Made by a program: the position numbers and the translations under genes. The notes beneath the pieces were generated by a model, which worked only from the letters and a program-made list of their open reading frames with translations, searched no databases and was not told the origin of the DNA. From Marisa cornuarietis (lineage: Eukaryota; Mollusca; Gastropoda; Architaenioglossa; Ampullariidae), in contig SMMW01000585.1 of assembly GCA_004794655.1 (NCBI GenBank), positions 9,237,501 to 9,301,500 on the forward strand: DNA of 64,000 nucleotides, given 5' to 3'. The stretch's first letter is position 1. Each line of letters starts with the position of its first letter. Positions 1 through 12,600 of this stretch are shown here, in pieces.

Positions 1-573
1 CATCTCTACACCATTTTGTTTCTTATTTTTACATTCCTCTGGTTTAAGTAAAACACTGCATTACCAGTCCAACTGGTTTAACATTTGGAAAACATACAAA
101 ATTACAAAATACAGGTGTAAAAAATACAAAACACAGGTCTAAAAAATACCAAAGGAAGCATTTTCCCAGTTGCAAAACATACAAAAACCAGCTGGGCAAC
201 GTTTGTGCTGCCAGACACGGAGCAGTCGTAGGTAGCAATTGTGATCGTAAAGTCGAATGGTCGTAAGTCGAGCAATACCTGTATATTAACACATCTCCCT
301 CTTTTTTCTTCTAATCTCCCTCACTCATGCAAGTTAACATGGACTAAAGTTTGTCCTTCAAGAATATCAACAACAAACTAACAGTCAATACATTTATTAT
401 ATATTATAATTGTTTAAGCTGTTGTGAACTATAGCATGTAATTTCAGGAAATTTACACCATTTTTGGCTATGCTGGTTGTCAGAAAAAACTGCATTAACA
501 GTAAACACTGAGATTAATGTTATACTGTAAAACTACAAGCTGTTGGATAAATATAATGGCTGTCAAAGTATAC

Positions 574-670
574 CATCTGAAGTTGCAATGAAGTACACCA
601 TGTATGTAACTGGAATAGCTCCAGCAGCGAGCAGCAGCACCAACACATTCTTACGCCAACGCACCAGCAT
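574..670 (-). CDS. Probable first coding exon of a LARGE-like glycosyltransferase (type II membrane anchor)
   Basis: On the minus strand an ATG at 670 directly follows a good splice acceptor (TTTTGAACTGCAG). It opens 32 codons and ends at a GTATAC donor in phase 1. The peptide has a short basic start (MLVRWRK), then about 20 hydrophobic residues with IPVTYMVYF, then TSDG. This fits a type II Golgi membrane anchor. As I recall it, human LARGE1 has a basic RRK run, a hydrophobic stretch with an IPAITWIYLF-type core, then an acidic-Gly turn. In human the paralogue LARGE2 lies head-to-head with PEX16, as here, which supports the call. The catalytic domains would lie beyond the left edge of the window. 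If unspliced, the frame stops three codons later, so a 35-residue micropeptide is the alternative. The call rests on one short exon plus synteny. Confidence 0.42.
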
Positions 671-1969
671 CTGCAGTTCAAAATGAGTCGGGGAATAAAT
701 GTCTAAAAACATATACTTTTGGCTTTGCATTGCTTTATGAGACAGACAGATAGAGATCCTGAAAATGTAAGATTGTTTACAATTAAGACTTCTGAGGAAA
801 GGCCAGGAGAGATGTTAACCTGTTACTATCTTATAAATAAAGCACAATGTGGTGATTTCTGTTTGCGTTAGATGGAGAAATGGCGGGGTCTGGCTGCTAC
901 CTATGCCTGTTTTGCAGAAGTACTTTCATCTACTGAAAACTCCCAGACTATGTTTGGTAAATGTATGTTGCTTTGGAACATGCTCATTTTAATGTTTATC
1001 TTACCTGCTATAAGATTTTACTGGTGGCTCAACATTTTTTTTTAAATCTATGAAGCATAGCAAATTTAAATATAACTCTACTGCACAGAGCAAATCTGGA
1101 GTGAGAGAGAGAGGAGAAGGGGGAGGAATTAGTGGTTTATGCCAAGCCACAGCGAGGCAGCTAGCCCTGTAAATGGATGGCACATTCAGAGAAAGAACAG
1201 TGTGCCCGAGACGAGAGCTGAACCCAAGACAGCCAGCAGGAGGAGGATGAGCAATCAGTTGTATGGCAGTTGATATAACTGTAATTTTTATCTTGCAGGG
1301 GACAGTGGCATATTGTTTTTTGCATTAAGGAATAAAAAAAGAATATCATACCAAAATAAATTACAGAATGAAGAGTTTGCCCCAGAAATCGACCTAGATG
1401 ATGGCAGGTACCTCAGTTACTAATAAAGCTTAATTGCTTCACGCAAGAAAAGTACGTGTACAAAATATAGCTCATACCTTTACTAGCACAACTGGTCATT
1501 ATAGTTTGCCTTGAATCATGTTGTCGATCCCATTTCACTCAGCAAATAGGCTGTGGCCTCGTCTCTTAGGTTAAGAAAGGAAAAAGAAATAAATATGTAG
1601 GAAAAATGAAACAACTGTTATATCTGTGCTTGATACTGAAGCAGAAAGAAAATCCAGGTATAAAGATTTTCAGTTTTCGCATGTTGTTGTCTTAAAATTT
1701 GCAAAAAAGAAATCTTAGCCAGTAAGTGGGATATGCTCACCCTGTCAGCCATGGCAACGGCAATTTAAGGCTGTAAGTCTAACACTAACAAGAAAATTGT
1801 CAAACAAGGAGAATGATGCCAATGTGCTGGCTCAAAGCAAGGGGCACTACTAGCCCCGTCTTTTCTGACATTTTGTAACAAAACGTGAGATTGGATAACG
1901 ATCTCAGAGTGACCAATCGTCTGTAACCTCTGATATAAAAGAGAACTCAGTGAAAACAAAACAAGCATC
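671..1969. other. Intergenic stretch between divergent LARGE-like exon and PEX16
   Basis: About 1.3 kb between two divergent coding starts. It probably holds both promoters and the 5' untranslated exon of the minus gene. I see no clear TATA box. A reverse SINE remnant lies at about 1118-1240. No other gene is supported. Confidence 0.5.
1118..1240 (-). repeat. tRNA-derived SINE remnant (same family as the 9.4 kb copy)
   Basis: Read on the minus strand it contains the degraded B-box region (ctgggttcagctctcgtctc-like), then CGGGCACACTG, the GTGCCATCCATTTACA segment and the GGCTAGCTGCC segment. These come in the same order as in the well-preserved copy at 9412-9598. The 5' tRNA-like head is missing or diverged. 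Confidence 0.6.
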
Positions 1970-4900
1970 ATGGCTGCGGACTATGTGAGAAAGTTGATTG
2001 AAGACTATAAAAAGGCTGTAGTTCACAATCCCCAGCTCGTAAGCCAGCTAGAGACTGGTTTTCGATTTGCGTCTTATCTTATTGCAGGTACATTTTAGAT
2101 ATAGCAATAAAGTCACATGTCGATTCAGTAATGAACCTCCGTCAGTCTGCTTATTTACTTCAAACTTTTATTTTTTATTTTTCGAGGCTTATTTCTCCTT
2201 TCAAAAATTTTATTTTTATGTGTCAATAAATACAGCATGGCAGGACTTCGATATAGAGTAACTCGCTACGTCATAGGCCGTTCTATGCTATTTTGTCAGA
2301 GGTTTGGGGTTAGGGTTAGTAATAGCGTTGGGCGTAGGGTTTGGGGTAGGGTTAGGGCAGCGTTTCTCAACCTTTTACTTGTGACGCCCCCCCAGACGAA
2401 TAAAGGTACGTCCGCGCGCCCCCCTTAGCCACTAATACCTATATGAGATATGAGAAAATGACCGCCTTTGCGGCCCCCTTTTCAGCAGCTTGCGCCCCCC
2501 TTGGGGGGCGCGCCCCCCAGGTTGAGAACCGCGGGGTTAGGGTTAGTTTATTAGGTACATTTGGGCAGTTGAGCGGAGCGAGCAGACGACAAATGGCGCA
2601 AGTTACTCTATATCGCATCTGTACATACAGCATTTTGAAATAAGTATTTTATCACTTTGTTGATAACTCGCGCGGGCAAAACTTTCCATAAAGCTGTTTG
2701 AATTTGTGGGTGGGAGAGAGGGAAAATAGGTACATTGAATGCATGATCGATTTAATGATAATTTTGTTTATTGGAGGATATAAATAGACAGGTGCTTGTT
2801 TTTTTCGGTGATGCAACTTATGTCCAGAGTATGTTTTATAAATGTACTCACTTTCACTCTTGTATATGTCTCAATATCTTTTTTGACTATTAGTATTACA
2901 CTAGGATACACCATAGACACACGCATCCTCTCTCTCACTCAACCATGCACACACCTAGGATCCCTTTATTTATTTGCATTATGCATCTCATTTACATATA
3001 TAACATGGCATTACTGCCCATTCTTTATATTTTTAGGTCGTTTCCATGATTCTCAAGTTTTGTCAGAGTTGTTTTATGCTGCGTCTAATCTGATTGTGAT
3101 GTTAAATGATGCCATTCTTCACAAAAAGGCCTGTGTTATTCCAAAAATGGTGAGCTTTTGTTAGTTATAAGCAATCTGTATTAATCTGCTTTTGTATATG
3201 TAACATTAGTCTAAAGAGGTGCCAGTAATTGTGCCAGGATTTGTGTGTTTGATTGTTTGGTGTGCTTACATATTCATTCTCTGCATTCTCCTCCTTACAA
3301 CCTCATCCATCCAGAATTTTGAAATATTGGAACCTAAATACAGCAAGCCAGTTGTTTTTTCTTCAGAATTAGTAATAAACAATAATGGATATATGTAGTA
3401 TATAAAAGTTAATTTATAAATATTAATGATGTAAATTATATAAAAAGAGGCTGGCAATGTTGCAGAAGGTGAGTCAGAAACGGTTGATGAGAATAATCAC
3501 CATACTGGAGTATGTTGAAGTCTTCATAGAAATGACAGCCCAGCGTTGCTGGGGACACACGGGAAGATGGGTGGCCATTGCTGCTATTCAAGTGGCAAAG
3601 TGAGTGTTGTGTGCAAGACACATAAGGTCATTGTGAACCTCAAAGTATTATGTATTGATTTGGAAGATGAATCTGAAAAATTTTAAAGACATATCTTCAA
3701 GAAATAAGCATGTTGTTCCAGTCACTCCTTAGCTCTTCATCTTCATCTATGCTTTTTGTTCATGTTTGCCATGGTGTCATCTGATTCCTGAAGCTTATAC
3801 TGTTTCTTGTACAGTGACTGTCGGTTTGTCTGTAGTTTTTTGTGCACAGCACACGTCCACAGTGGAAAACGTGCTTTCAAGTATTATTATTATTAATTGA
3901 AAAACGTATTTTAGAGCTCTGGCAATAAACTTAAAAATACCTCAGAAAAAAATTGATTTTTATGTTCATTTGTGTTTTAGAGGGTGTATTTACAATAGCA
4001 AAAAACCAACAGAACTTTTCTCAAAAAAATGTCTTGTGAGAATGTGGGTTGAGCCAGAACCTATTCATTTATAATTTTACAAGATATTGAGTACAGTCAA
4101 GTGCAGTTTTGGAAGAAATTAGTAAGCTAGTCCATTGTGACTAGTTGGAGAGAATATTTATTTATGAAACTTTGAAAAAAGGAAAATCTGAGGCGATGCC
4201 CATAAAACCAATGTGTCTGTCTTGATAAAACTGTTGCAGGGCTGTGGCTCGATTTATGCTTCTAAACTATTACAATGCAGGCATTCAGCCTGTCCCTCCC
4301 ATAATGCCCCTCAACAGGCAGCTGCTGATGATGGAGAAAAAGACAGAGGAATCAGTCCAGGTATTTGTCTTTACAGCAGTAATGTTAATGAGCCATAGAT
4401 GTTGTTACTGATGTGTGATAACATTGTGTAGAGATATACTGTCTACTGTTTCAGTATTTTGTTTCAGAATTTACCCTACCTACCCATTAATGTTATTTTA
4501 AATGGTCATGAGATTGGATGGATTTGTGAGATTTGTGAGAGAGTTATGTAGAGAGAATGATGCAGTGTGTGTGTGTGTGTGTCTTTAAGGAGGGGTGGGG
4601 CAGGTCTAGGTTTTAGAACGTGTACACTTTTGAACCCGAACTCTTTGCTTCCAGGAGACATCAGAGAGCACAGAAGACAGAAATTCATTCCACATTCCCA
4701 TTGCATTTACACTGAAGCGTTCAGGAAAAACTATGAGATCCTTAGCTAAAAGTAAATATTGTTCTTATTTTATCTTTGCATTTAGTTCATTTTAATGTCA
4801 TTACTTTGTTTTTAGGGATAGGTTTTTTCTGTTTGCATTGGCTTACAATATTTAATAATAGGTTTATATTCATCTCATTGAAATGTACACAACTTGCTGT

Positions 4901-7900
4901 CTTTTAGTCATTCATTTAAGCTGTATCCTGAATGATTCACTGTTCCATTACACACAACATTAATTTAAGAAAAGAATCAGTCCTTTCAATCGGTGTAGAC
5001 AGAACTAAGTCAACGTTTTTATGGTTTCTGCTTTTATCTTTTCTTGCAAACGGAAATTAACTTCATGCATACCTGGCAGTCCATAATGATGAGTAATATT
5101 GAACAAATGTCTATTAAAAAATTATTGTACGTAAAAATGTTTCAACAAGAACGTCACATTGTATGCATCCTCAAAGAGCACACTGACATTTGCATAAGAG
5201 ATTTGCTAGAGCAGACATGATGTACTTGCCACCTTCCGGTATGATTATAAAGGGAATTTTTCTGCAGTGGGAGCATAAGATAGATGTAAGTTGGTTTATT
5301 ATGTTACACTGCTGTTAGCCCCTCAGCTGAGTCTTAGAGACTGGCGACTGCCTGGAATTGGAGGACCACCAGCTTCAGGTGTGAAATCAAGGGAGAATAT
5401 ATGCCCCACACCTTTAACGCTGCACCAGTACTGGGGAGAAACATTACATATCATGAAACCTCTTGTTCACTGTATCCTTTTATGTAATTCAGCGAATGAT
5501 GTAGTTTAGAGGGCATTCATTTTTCATTTGAATCACTTATCTGACATCATACCTCTGCTCTGATAAGGGAGTGTACAGTTTTCATGTTTCAGTCATTACA
5601 ATTTGAATGCTATGGCAGTGTTAATACCTATTGAAATGACTGAAAATGTGTTTTAGCTTAACACATTTTAGTAACCAGCCTCTACCTGTTTGGGCTGTCA
5701 TCCTGGAAACCATGGCTTTTGTCGGGGGCCATGGATGTCAGCAGGTAAGGTAATATTGATTTGTGTCAGATGTACATTTGTGGGCATCCTTGCTTATCTC
5801 CTTGGTCGCTTATATGAGTATTAAATATTGGAACTCTTTGTTTCTTGACTTGTATGAAAGGAAGAAGCCACTTCCTTGTCATAAAAATTTTTGAGTTGTT
5901 ACATATGCATTCTTATTTTTGTCTTTTCTTAAGCATAAACTGTTTGAAAGATTTTAGTCTTTAATGTTTTGAGCTGTTTTAATAATAACAATGAGGATTT
6001 GTATAGCGCTTTTCCAAAGATTTGCTCAGAAGACTTTACATAAATCATACATAGACTAAATCATCAACAATTATGCACCCATATTCCCATATAACAGACA
6101 CGCTCACTTCTACAACACACACCTACTCTTACATAAAGTAAATTACAGATACACATTATGCATGTTCTGATTAGGACGGGGTCACCGTGAAGTTGTCGTT
6201 CTGTCGCCAAACACTTATGTCTTAGTTCCCAGTACTAGTGAAACAAATTACAAAGGGCCTTTAATAATACTATGTCTTAACCTGTTTTATGTTAAGAAAG
6301 ACAATTTTCTAATCAAAACAACTCAAGATCAGATTTTGTAATTGCTGTCAAGGGATGTGAGAAAATGATCTGTTAGCTGCTTATAACTAGCAAATGATGA
6401 ATGCTAGGTCATTTGAATATACTTCTTTTTATTTTCAGATCCGTTAATAAGTATCATTTATTAAATTTATTAAGTTATGCTTTTTTCGCAGTCTCTGCTT
6501 AATGGGAGATCCCAAGGATCTAAACACAAATGAGCAAGGTGAACTTCGACGTCGTACTCTCATGCTGCTTCTCTATCTCCTGCGCTCACCTTTCTACGAC
6601 AAATATTCTCAGTGAGTTTTGTTGGCTTGTTTCACTGGCACAAGTGTCTCTTAAAACCCCTGATAAAATTGTCATGATTTTAGATGTCAAGGAGAGTGGT
6701 TTGAATTTCAATTTGCAATGTAGCTGTTTTGTGCTGCAGAAAAGACCTTATGAGTCTTGTGGGAGCAGACTTTAACCCCCACTATGCTTAAAGTTAACAT
6801 CTTAACAGATGCCACGTACACCCAGGGTACATTTTGTGCTTTTCAGACTTGTTAGTGTCTTGAGAGTATCTCTACACCTTTCAGTCCGTGAAGAGAGGGG
6901 TGGTCCTGTAACATATTAGTAACATGTGTTCAAGTCCTGAGTTCACTTCAGCACTTATCTTTGACTTTGATGCCTGTTCATAGATTTGTGAACATGACAC
7001 TCTTCACAGGACTGAATGTGACACCTGTTCACAGAACTTACTGTCAGGGATTTTCTCACCGTAGTCTCCTCCCACTTCCTTATCCTTTCTCCCTTTGAGC
7101 AAAAAAAAAAAAAAATGGAAATAAAGCCAAGCTGCAAGATGGAAACAGTTTTCTAGCAAATAAGCCATCCAATGTAGAAATAATTGAGAACGTAACAAAT
7201 AAATCATCCAATCTAGAAACAGTTGAGAACTTACAACATTCTGGTCAGCCTCCCACCACATATTGTAGCAAAAATCTCCTGATCTAAACTTTTGATTTTT
7301 CCTATTATGCATGAACTGTTTTAATTTCCATTTGGTTTGCTATTGCATTGAAATTTAGTTTCCCTTGTTTATTTGTTCATGTTTATATTCCTCCTTTCTC
7401 CATTGTTATCATAGTTATTACCACTACTATTGCTGAAAATTCAGTTTTGTCTTTTCTCAGAGCAAAAATTGTCATGGCACTCAAGGTTCTTGCTGACAAC
7501 GTCCCTGGGATGTCTCTTGTGATGCGTGAGTATGTTTTAAAGACACAAATGTATAAGACATGGATAGTTTTCCCACATAATCTAAAATAATAGATAAGTA
7601 TCTATTTTGGTATCTTGCTTCCTCATCGCTCTATTTTTAAAATCTTTTAGAAAAATAAAAGTTAATGTTGCACAGATGTTATTTTTATACCAGATGTAAT
7701 AATTTTCATATTTGTCTAGAGCTTTCTAGTTAGTGTGAGCACTGTGAATTATTTCAATGAGAATGCCATCTCTTTGTATCTGTTTCTTTTAGTACAAAAA
7801 GCTGTGTTAGAGAACTAAATCACCAAATTTGCATTATATCAGGACAGGATCACTTTCAAACAAGACATAGGAGTGCAGTATGGATAGATGTTGGGGAGAT

Positions 7901-8047
7901 ATTATTGGTCCCTTTCCACTTTTGTTTGTTTTCTTTTGTGTGATCCAGACATTTTTAACATGTGAAACTATGCTCTTTTCTTCAGGTCCATTACTGGAGT
8001 ACCTACCTCAGTGGCAGAAGGTGTACTTCTACATATGGTCTACATAA
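1970..8047 (+). CDS. PEX16: PEX16, peroxisomal membrane biogenesis protein (10 coding exons, 351 aa)
   Basis: Exons: 1970-2087, 3037-3149, 3466-3599, 4240-4360, 4655-4751, 5319-5471, 5672-5744, 6492-6611, 7461-7525, 7986-8047. All introns are GT-AG and the phases join into 1056 nt. PEX16 is an integral membrane protein that, with PEX3 and PEX19, places peroxisomal membrane proteins. Family hallmarks in order: an N-terminal [17 protein letters not shown] block; [50 protein letters not shown]; a variable linker; MKPLVHLTSLYLFG, then [48 protein letters not shown]; and a [13 protein letters not shown] end. Length is close to the human protein (336-346 aa). No truncation or frameshift is visible. 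Intron 1 carries nested TIR elements. The start is the first in-frame ATG before the conserved N-terminal block. Confidence 0.95.
2249..2615. mobile_element. TIR MITE in PEX16 intron 1, split by a nested hAT-like MITE
   Basis: The ends are exact inverted repeats: CGATATAGAGTAACT-like at 2249 and AGTTACTCTATATCG at 2601-2615. The interior has telomere-like GGGTTAGGGTTAG runs. A second copy of the family lies inverted at 41467-41660. Removing the nested 177-bp insert and its 8-bp duplication leaves about 182 bp, matching the 194 bp of the other copy. No coding capacity, so it is non-autonomous. Confidence 0.85.
2358..2534. mobile_element. Nested hAT-like MITE with 8-bp target duplication
   Basis: A 177-bp insert begins CAGCGTTTCTCAACC and ends GGTTGAGAACCGCGG, a 15-bp inverted repeat with two mismatches. 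It is flanked by the exact 8-bp direct repeat GGTTAGGG (2350-2357 and 2535-2542). An 8-bp duplication and a CAGNG...TTCTCAACC terminus are typical of hAT-superfamily non-autonomous elements. The interior is rich in GCCCCCC/GGGGGGC. Confidence 0.88.
5990..6190 (+). repeat. Dispersed repeat with TATAGCGC/GCTCAGA motif in PEX16 intron 7
   Basis: The segment TGTATAGCGCTTTTCCAA..TTGCTCAGAAGACTTTACATAAAT matches, inverted, the block at about 19465-19515 that precedes the (ATC)n array. It is probably the 3' end of a retroelement. Boundaries are approximate. Confidence 0.5.
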
Positions 8048-8757
8048 TTCACTCTTGAAGTACAAACAGGGAGTCATTGTTTTGAACTAATTCCAAGCTG
8101 TCTTCCTTGATCAGTCCTCACAAAGAGGCCAGCTGGAAGCGAAAGATGCTTTATATAATTGTCAGCATAAAGCCGTGAAGGTGCCTCATGCTTAAGGAAA
8201 CTTTTTATGCTAACAGTTTAGACAGAAATGTGGAGTTGTCCTGGTAACTGTAAATGAAAATGAACATTTTGATGAATTGCATTAGTTTTGCCCAATGTCT
8301 AACCATTCCATAGTTTGGTGAATTTTCCAGTGAAAGTTACTGAAAGTTGTTTGCTGTCTCTTTGCAGATTTTGTTTTCTGTTTTTATCCACCGACCTTTA
8401 TATCGATGTCTATTTTGAGTGTGCTTTGAAGATGAATTAGATCCATCTAATCAATTGCACTTGCAATTTAAAGTGGTGACACTGGCCACAATCACAAATG
8501 GAAGGAAAGTTGCATAATACCTTCATTCTGTTTCCAAGTAACCTCATGTAGGGTTTGAACATATTAATTGTCAGCTTAAGTGTATTGTGTATCAAAGCAT
8601 ATTGAATGTTGGGGGTTGGGGTGCGCTACACTAGTTATTATTTGATTCATCCATTTGCATAGGGCATTTATTACTCCCTTTACCTTTAGCTTCTTTTTTT
8701 TTGTTTTGGTTTTTCTTTCTCTTATTCTTTTGCTAAAGGTTGTCGTTTCCTAAAATC

Positions 8758-8763
8758 AATAAA
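8758..8763 (+). promoter_or_regulatory. Candidate PEX16 polyadenylation signal
   Basis: AATAAA lies 711 bases after the PEX16 stop codon, at the end of a T-rich stretch. It is the first clear canonical signal downstream, so the 3' UTR would be about 0.7 kb. Inferred from position only. Confidence 0.45.
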
Positions 8764-9398
8764 TAATTAAAAGGAGTGAACTGCACAAGGACTTCAAGCT
8801 TTTAGTTGCAAATGAGAAATTATCAGGAAGCAGTGTCTAAGTATGAAGCTACATTCAGCAAAACTACTGTAAATTTCTCAAATGGAAAACTGCTTTAGCA
8901 TCAATAATTACAGTAGATTAAAGCAATGGAATGAAGAAATAATTTTTGCAGTTCATGCTATTGCCCATTCTTGCTGTCATCAGTTTTCTTGCAAATTCTG
9001 CTCCTTAAATCTTCAAAGCTGTAGTTAGTATTTAGCCCAGCTAATATTTTGAATTTTGTGCTTAATAATGACCAAATTGAATTTTTACATTTTATTTTAT
9101 GGTTAAGTTTGATTTGCTTAAAGTGTGGCTGCAGATTAATGCACTGTAAATGATTCAGGCAGTAAAAAAAAAAAACATGTACTCTGTAAATATCATCCAC
9201 CTGTTTACATCCACTGTTTTTACATGCACTCCATGAATTTTGGTATGTCAAGTATGTCAAGATTTTGTTCTGTAACCATGAAAAATGATGAGGGGCATAT
9301 CCCAGGTTAAGGTTAATGCTATGAAGAGCTTGACAGAGTTCATGGTGTCTGCAGCATCAATGAGTTTTCTTTTTATGACTGCAAAACTCCAGGGCACA
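8764..9398. other. Intergenic, no feature seen
   Basis: AT-rich unique-looking sequence after PEX16. No splice-compatible coding similarity was found on either strand. Confidence 0.4.
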
Positions 9399-9411
9399 TC
9401 CTGGTTGGAAA

Positions 9412-9598
9412 GGGCGGTCCGGTGGCACAAGGGTTAGCGCCTGTCACCAATACAGTGAAGGTTGGCTGTCCTGGGTTCAATTCTAGTCTCGGGCACGCTG
9501 TTTTTTCTCTGCATGTGGCATCTGTTTACAAGGCTGGCTGCCTTGCCGTAAATAGCCTTAGATGCTGGCTCGGTGTAAAACACCAAATCCCCCCCCCC
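9412..9598 (+). mobile_element. tRNA-derived SINE with perfect 13-bp target-site duplication
   Basis: The element starts GGGCGGTCCGGTGGCACAAG (A-box region TGGCACAAGGG), has a B-box-like GGGTTCAATTC, continues through CTCGGGCACGCTG, and ends in a C-rich tail. It is flanked by the 13-bp direct repeat TCCTGGTTGGAAA (9399-9411 and 9599-9611). This is the best-preserved family member in the window. Reverse copies or remnants occur near 1.1, 34.0, 38.1 and 39.0 kb. Confidence 0.9.
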
Positions 9599-9611
9599 TC
9601 CTGGTTGGAAA

Positions 9612-12600
9612 AAAAGTGGGTCATTCTAATATTTTCTTGCCACTTTGCTTGCTGCTTAATGACTTTCTAAGTTTAAACATGCATGTTTCTGTGTGATTCC
9701 ATAATCTATGCAACAGAAAAAACTATGGCGTTTGAAATGTTACATGCTACCTGTTTGAAAGGATGTGCACTTGCCATGGTTTTGTGGCTGCTGATGAGAG
9801 TATTGGTGTAGCAATGCCCATAACACTTAATGATAAATTCCTGCTTTCTTAAATCAGCTTTTGCTAGTTGCTGAACAGTATTCAAAAGTATATAACACTA
9901 TTCCAATAGATGTAGCTTTCATTTTTATGGTTGTTGCCTGTATATTCAAATCATTGCCATTGAATGCCTTCTTATGTATTATCACTGAGATTTCACTAGA
10001 CGTTGCCATGACTCATTTGTACTTAATCCCCTTTTTTGACCCCATGTTCAGTATACACATTTTTTTCTTCACAGAATCATTTCATATTATTACAATAACA
10101 CTGAACTCTTCTGCGATTTTTGTAACAAGTATTTGGTTTGTAACTTGGGCTTTATTTTCTTGTAAAACAATAATTTGTAATTTTAAAGAAGAATGGCTGC
10201 AAAATATTTTTAATTTCTGTAAAGAAATGCTGAGTAAGGGACAAAATTTTAATCTGGCAATTCCTTGTCACATTGTTAAATTGCATTCAGGTTGTAACAG
10301 GTATTCTCAGACCTTTACTCTGCTTAATTCATACATCCTCATCTGCTTTGCATTACTCTTTTCATATATTCAGAATTTGTTATATGGATTTCATTCCCAC
10401 ACTTTGTTTTTTCTGATGAATCATGAAAGAAGTAATAACATGCATAAAATGTGATGGCTTGGTACAAAAAAGTGAAGTGAAGGCATCCAAACAGCAGTGG
10501 TCTAATGCGGAAGAAAATTGCTTGAAGGTCTAGTGAAGTGTAATTGTTTCTAATGATTCCAAGGGATTTAAAAAAAATGTACTTACAAAGTCTAGTTGCA
10601 TGCATGTTTTTTTCTAATTATTGGGTAACGCTCAATGCAAGATACTATTTCCCAAAGTCTGGGTGAACACACTCATTCTGTTCTCAAGATATGCCTACAC
10701 ACATAATCATGTTCAGAAAGAGGTCAATAACACGTGTCAGAATAGTAGACGAATGTTTAGCCTGGGAAGCCTGGGATCATATGCTAATTATAGACGTGTG
10801 TATGTATAGAAACATACACAATTTGAATCTCTCTCTGTGCATGATCTTTGTAAAGCGGGTGTCTTGAGAATGGAAAGAGGGTACTCACTCAGATTTTGTA
10901 AATAGTATTTTACACTGAGCTTTACTCACTCATAAGAAAAAAACACTTTTTCTGCTAAAACTCATGGTTATTTTGTGCGAATAACAAGTACCTTAATATG
11001 AATAAGTTTTACAGTTTTTTTCAGATTTAAAGCAAGGTGCAAAACTTCTCGTACACTCTCCAACCTTCCGCGAAAAGAAATGTTAAAAAACATCCTGCCA
11101 CATTTTGTAAACTTTTACAGATTTTCTTATAATCTCAAACTATGGAGATAAAGATACACAACACTGCCATGGGCGACCACAAGAAAAAGGAATAAATGTA
11201 AAATTTTTTCCATCTTTCTTCAACTTCTTGGCATGGTAGCAGATGTGACGATGCAGACCGAGTAAGATCCTTGAAAATATGAAAAGGAAAAATAGTGCTT
11301 TAGCAATAAAATTTACAAAACCACAATTTTGCGGCAAAGAAAGCAGAGAGCAGAGTTGTTAGAGCATCTGATCCATACTCGTGTACTGCTGCGTATTTCC
11401 TCTCACTGACCTCGCTCTGGTTATCTGACCACTTAGAAAGTTTCTGAAAGACAGTGAACAAAGAAGATAAGCACCACCCTTTCGGAAAAAAAGCTGTCCC
11501 CAAAATAAGTGTGGGTCTCTAACACCTCACTCCGCTACGACCTAAAGATTTCGGCACTGTTACCATTCACAGTTAAATAGAAATTTAACGTCTATACGAA
11601 AATTTACTCTCTTGAATGTACAGTTGAATTTCACTCTCTGTAAGCTTAAAATTTGTGGACGCCCACAAGGTCCACCATTCCATATGAATCGGGACCTATG
11701 CAGCCCACTCTTCTTTAGAGAGGCGAACTTGTAGAAATACGTCTATTAAGCTGCAGTCTTTATTTCCTCAGCCTGTAGCACCTGATGACGATACCATTTC
11801 AGTTCACCGGTTCTCTGTCGTGTATAATCATCGTGCAGCTTGTACACGAGTACTTGTACACTCACAGACATCCCCCAACCCTAATTCCACCTTTCCCTCC
11901 CCACCCAGCCCCCATATCACACGGTGGTCCAGTGACGAGAAACAGTGTGTTCATCGTGGTATGGCCGTAGGCGAAACGTTCAAACGATCCTGTTCCCCAT
12001 ATCTCGAGAATCATTAGTGCTGGGTTCACATCTCGCTGCGACACATGCAATTTTTTTTTCTCTCTCTCTAGTCTACTCTAGCAAGCTATAACATTGCCTC
12101 CGCTTTTGACTTCGCGTTAAGATACCAGCATTCGATTTTTGTCCACCCATCTGACCCTTAGCAGGTACGCAAAGAAAGAAAGAAAAAAGGGAAAATAAAG
12201 AAAACAGATAATGCACGTTCTTGATGTATATGTGTGTGGATATGCGTGCTTGCACGATTATCCTAATTATGGGAATCGCATACTGAGGGAAAACATTTTT
12301 TTAAAAGAAACCCAGTGCATGTACCACAGACTTGGGGTGGATTGCGAAAACTATCATAGGCACCGTGGATAAGGTACTTCTGATCATACACCAGCTTATG
12401 TCACCGCTAGCTAACCCAGAATCGTGACTAGATTAATTCTGGGTTTTTACTGTTTGTCTTCCCGCAGATCTGAATGCTCTTGGTACATTCCTTCATAACT
12501 ACCATAAACCGTCTTCATGCGAATTCGCGCTCACATCAACAATTAACAAATAATGATGCCGATGTTCATTTTCACAGCCCAAGATCCCAGCCGAAAGGCA

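Noticed and set aside
2298..2360. Interstitial telomere repeat (TTAGGG)n
   Set aside because: Only a few irregular units, and the same stretch recurs in the other MITE copy, so it is part of the element.
3449..3465. Earlier start of PEX16 exon 3 to include KKRLAML
   Set aside because: The acceptor TGTTGCAG at 3465 fits the phase of exon 2. The extra codons have no good acceptor in phase before them.
9861..10454. 197-codon open frame on plus, hydrophobic
   Set aside because: T-rich sequence yields Phe/Ile/Leu-rich frames by chance. No known domain, no splice sites in register, no homologous residues recognised.
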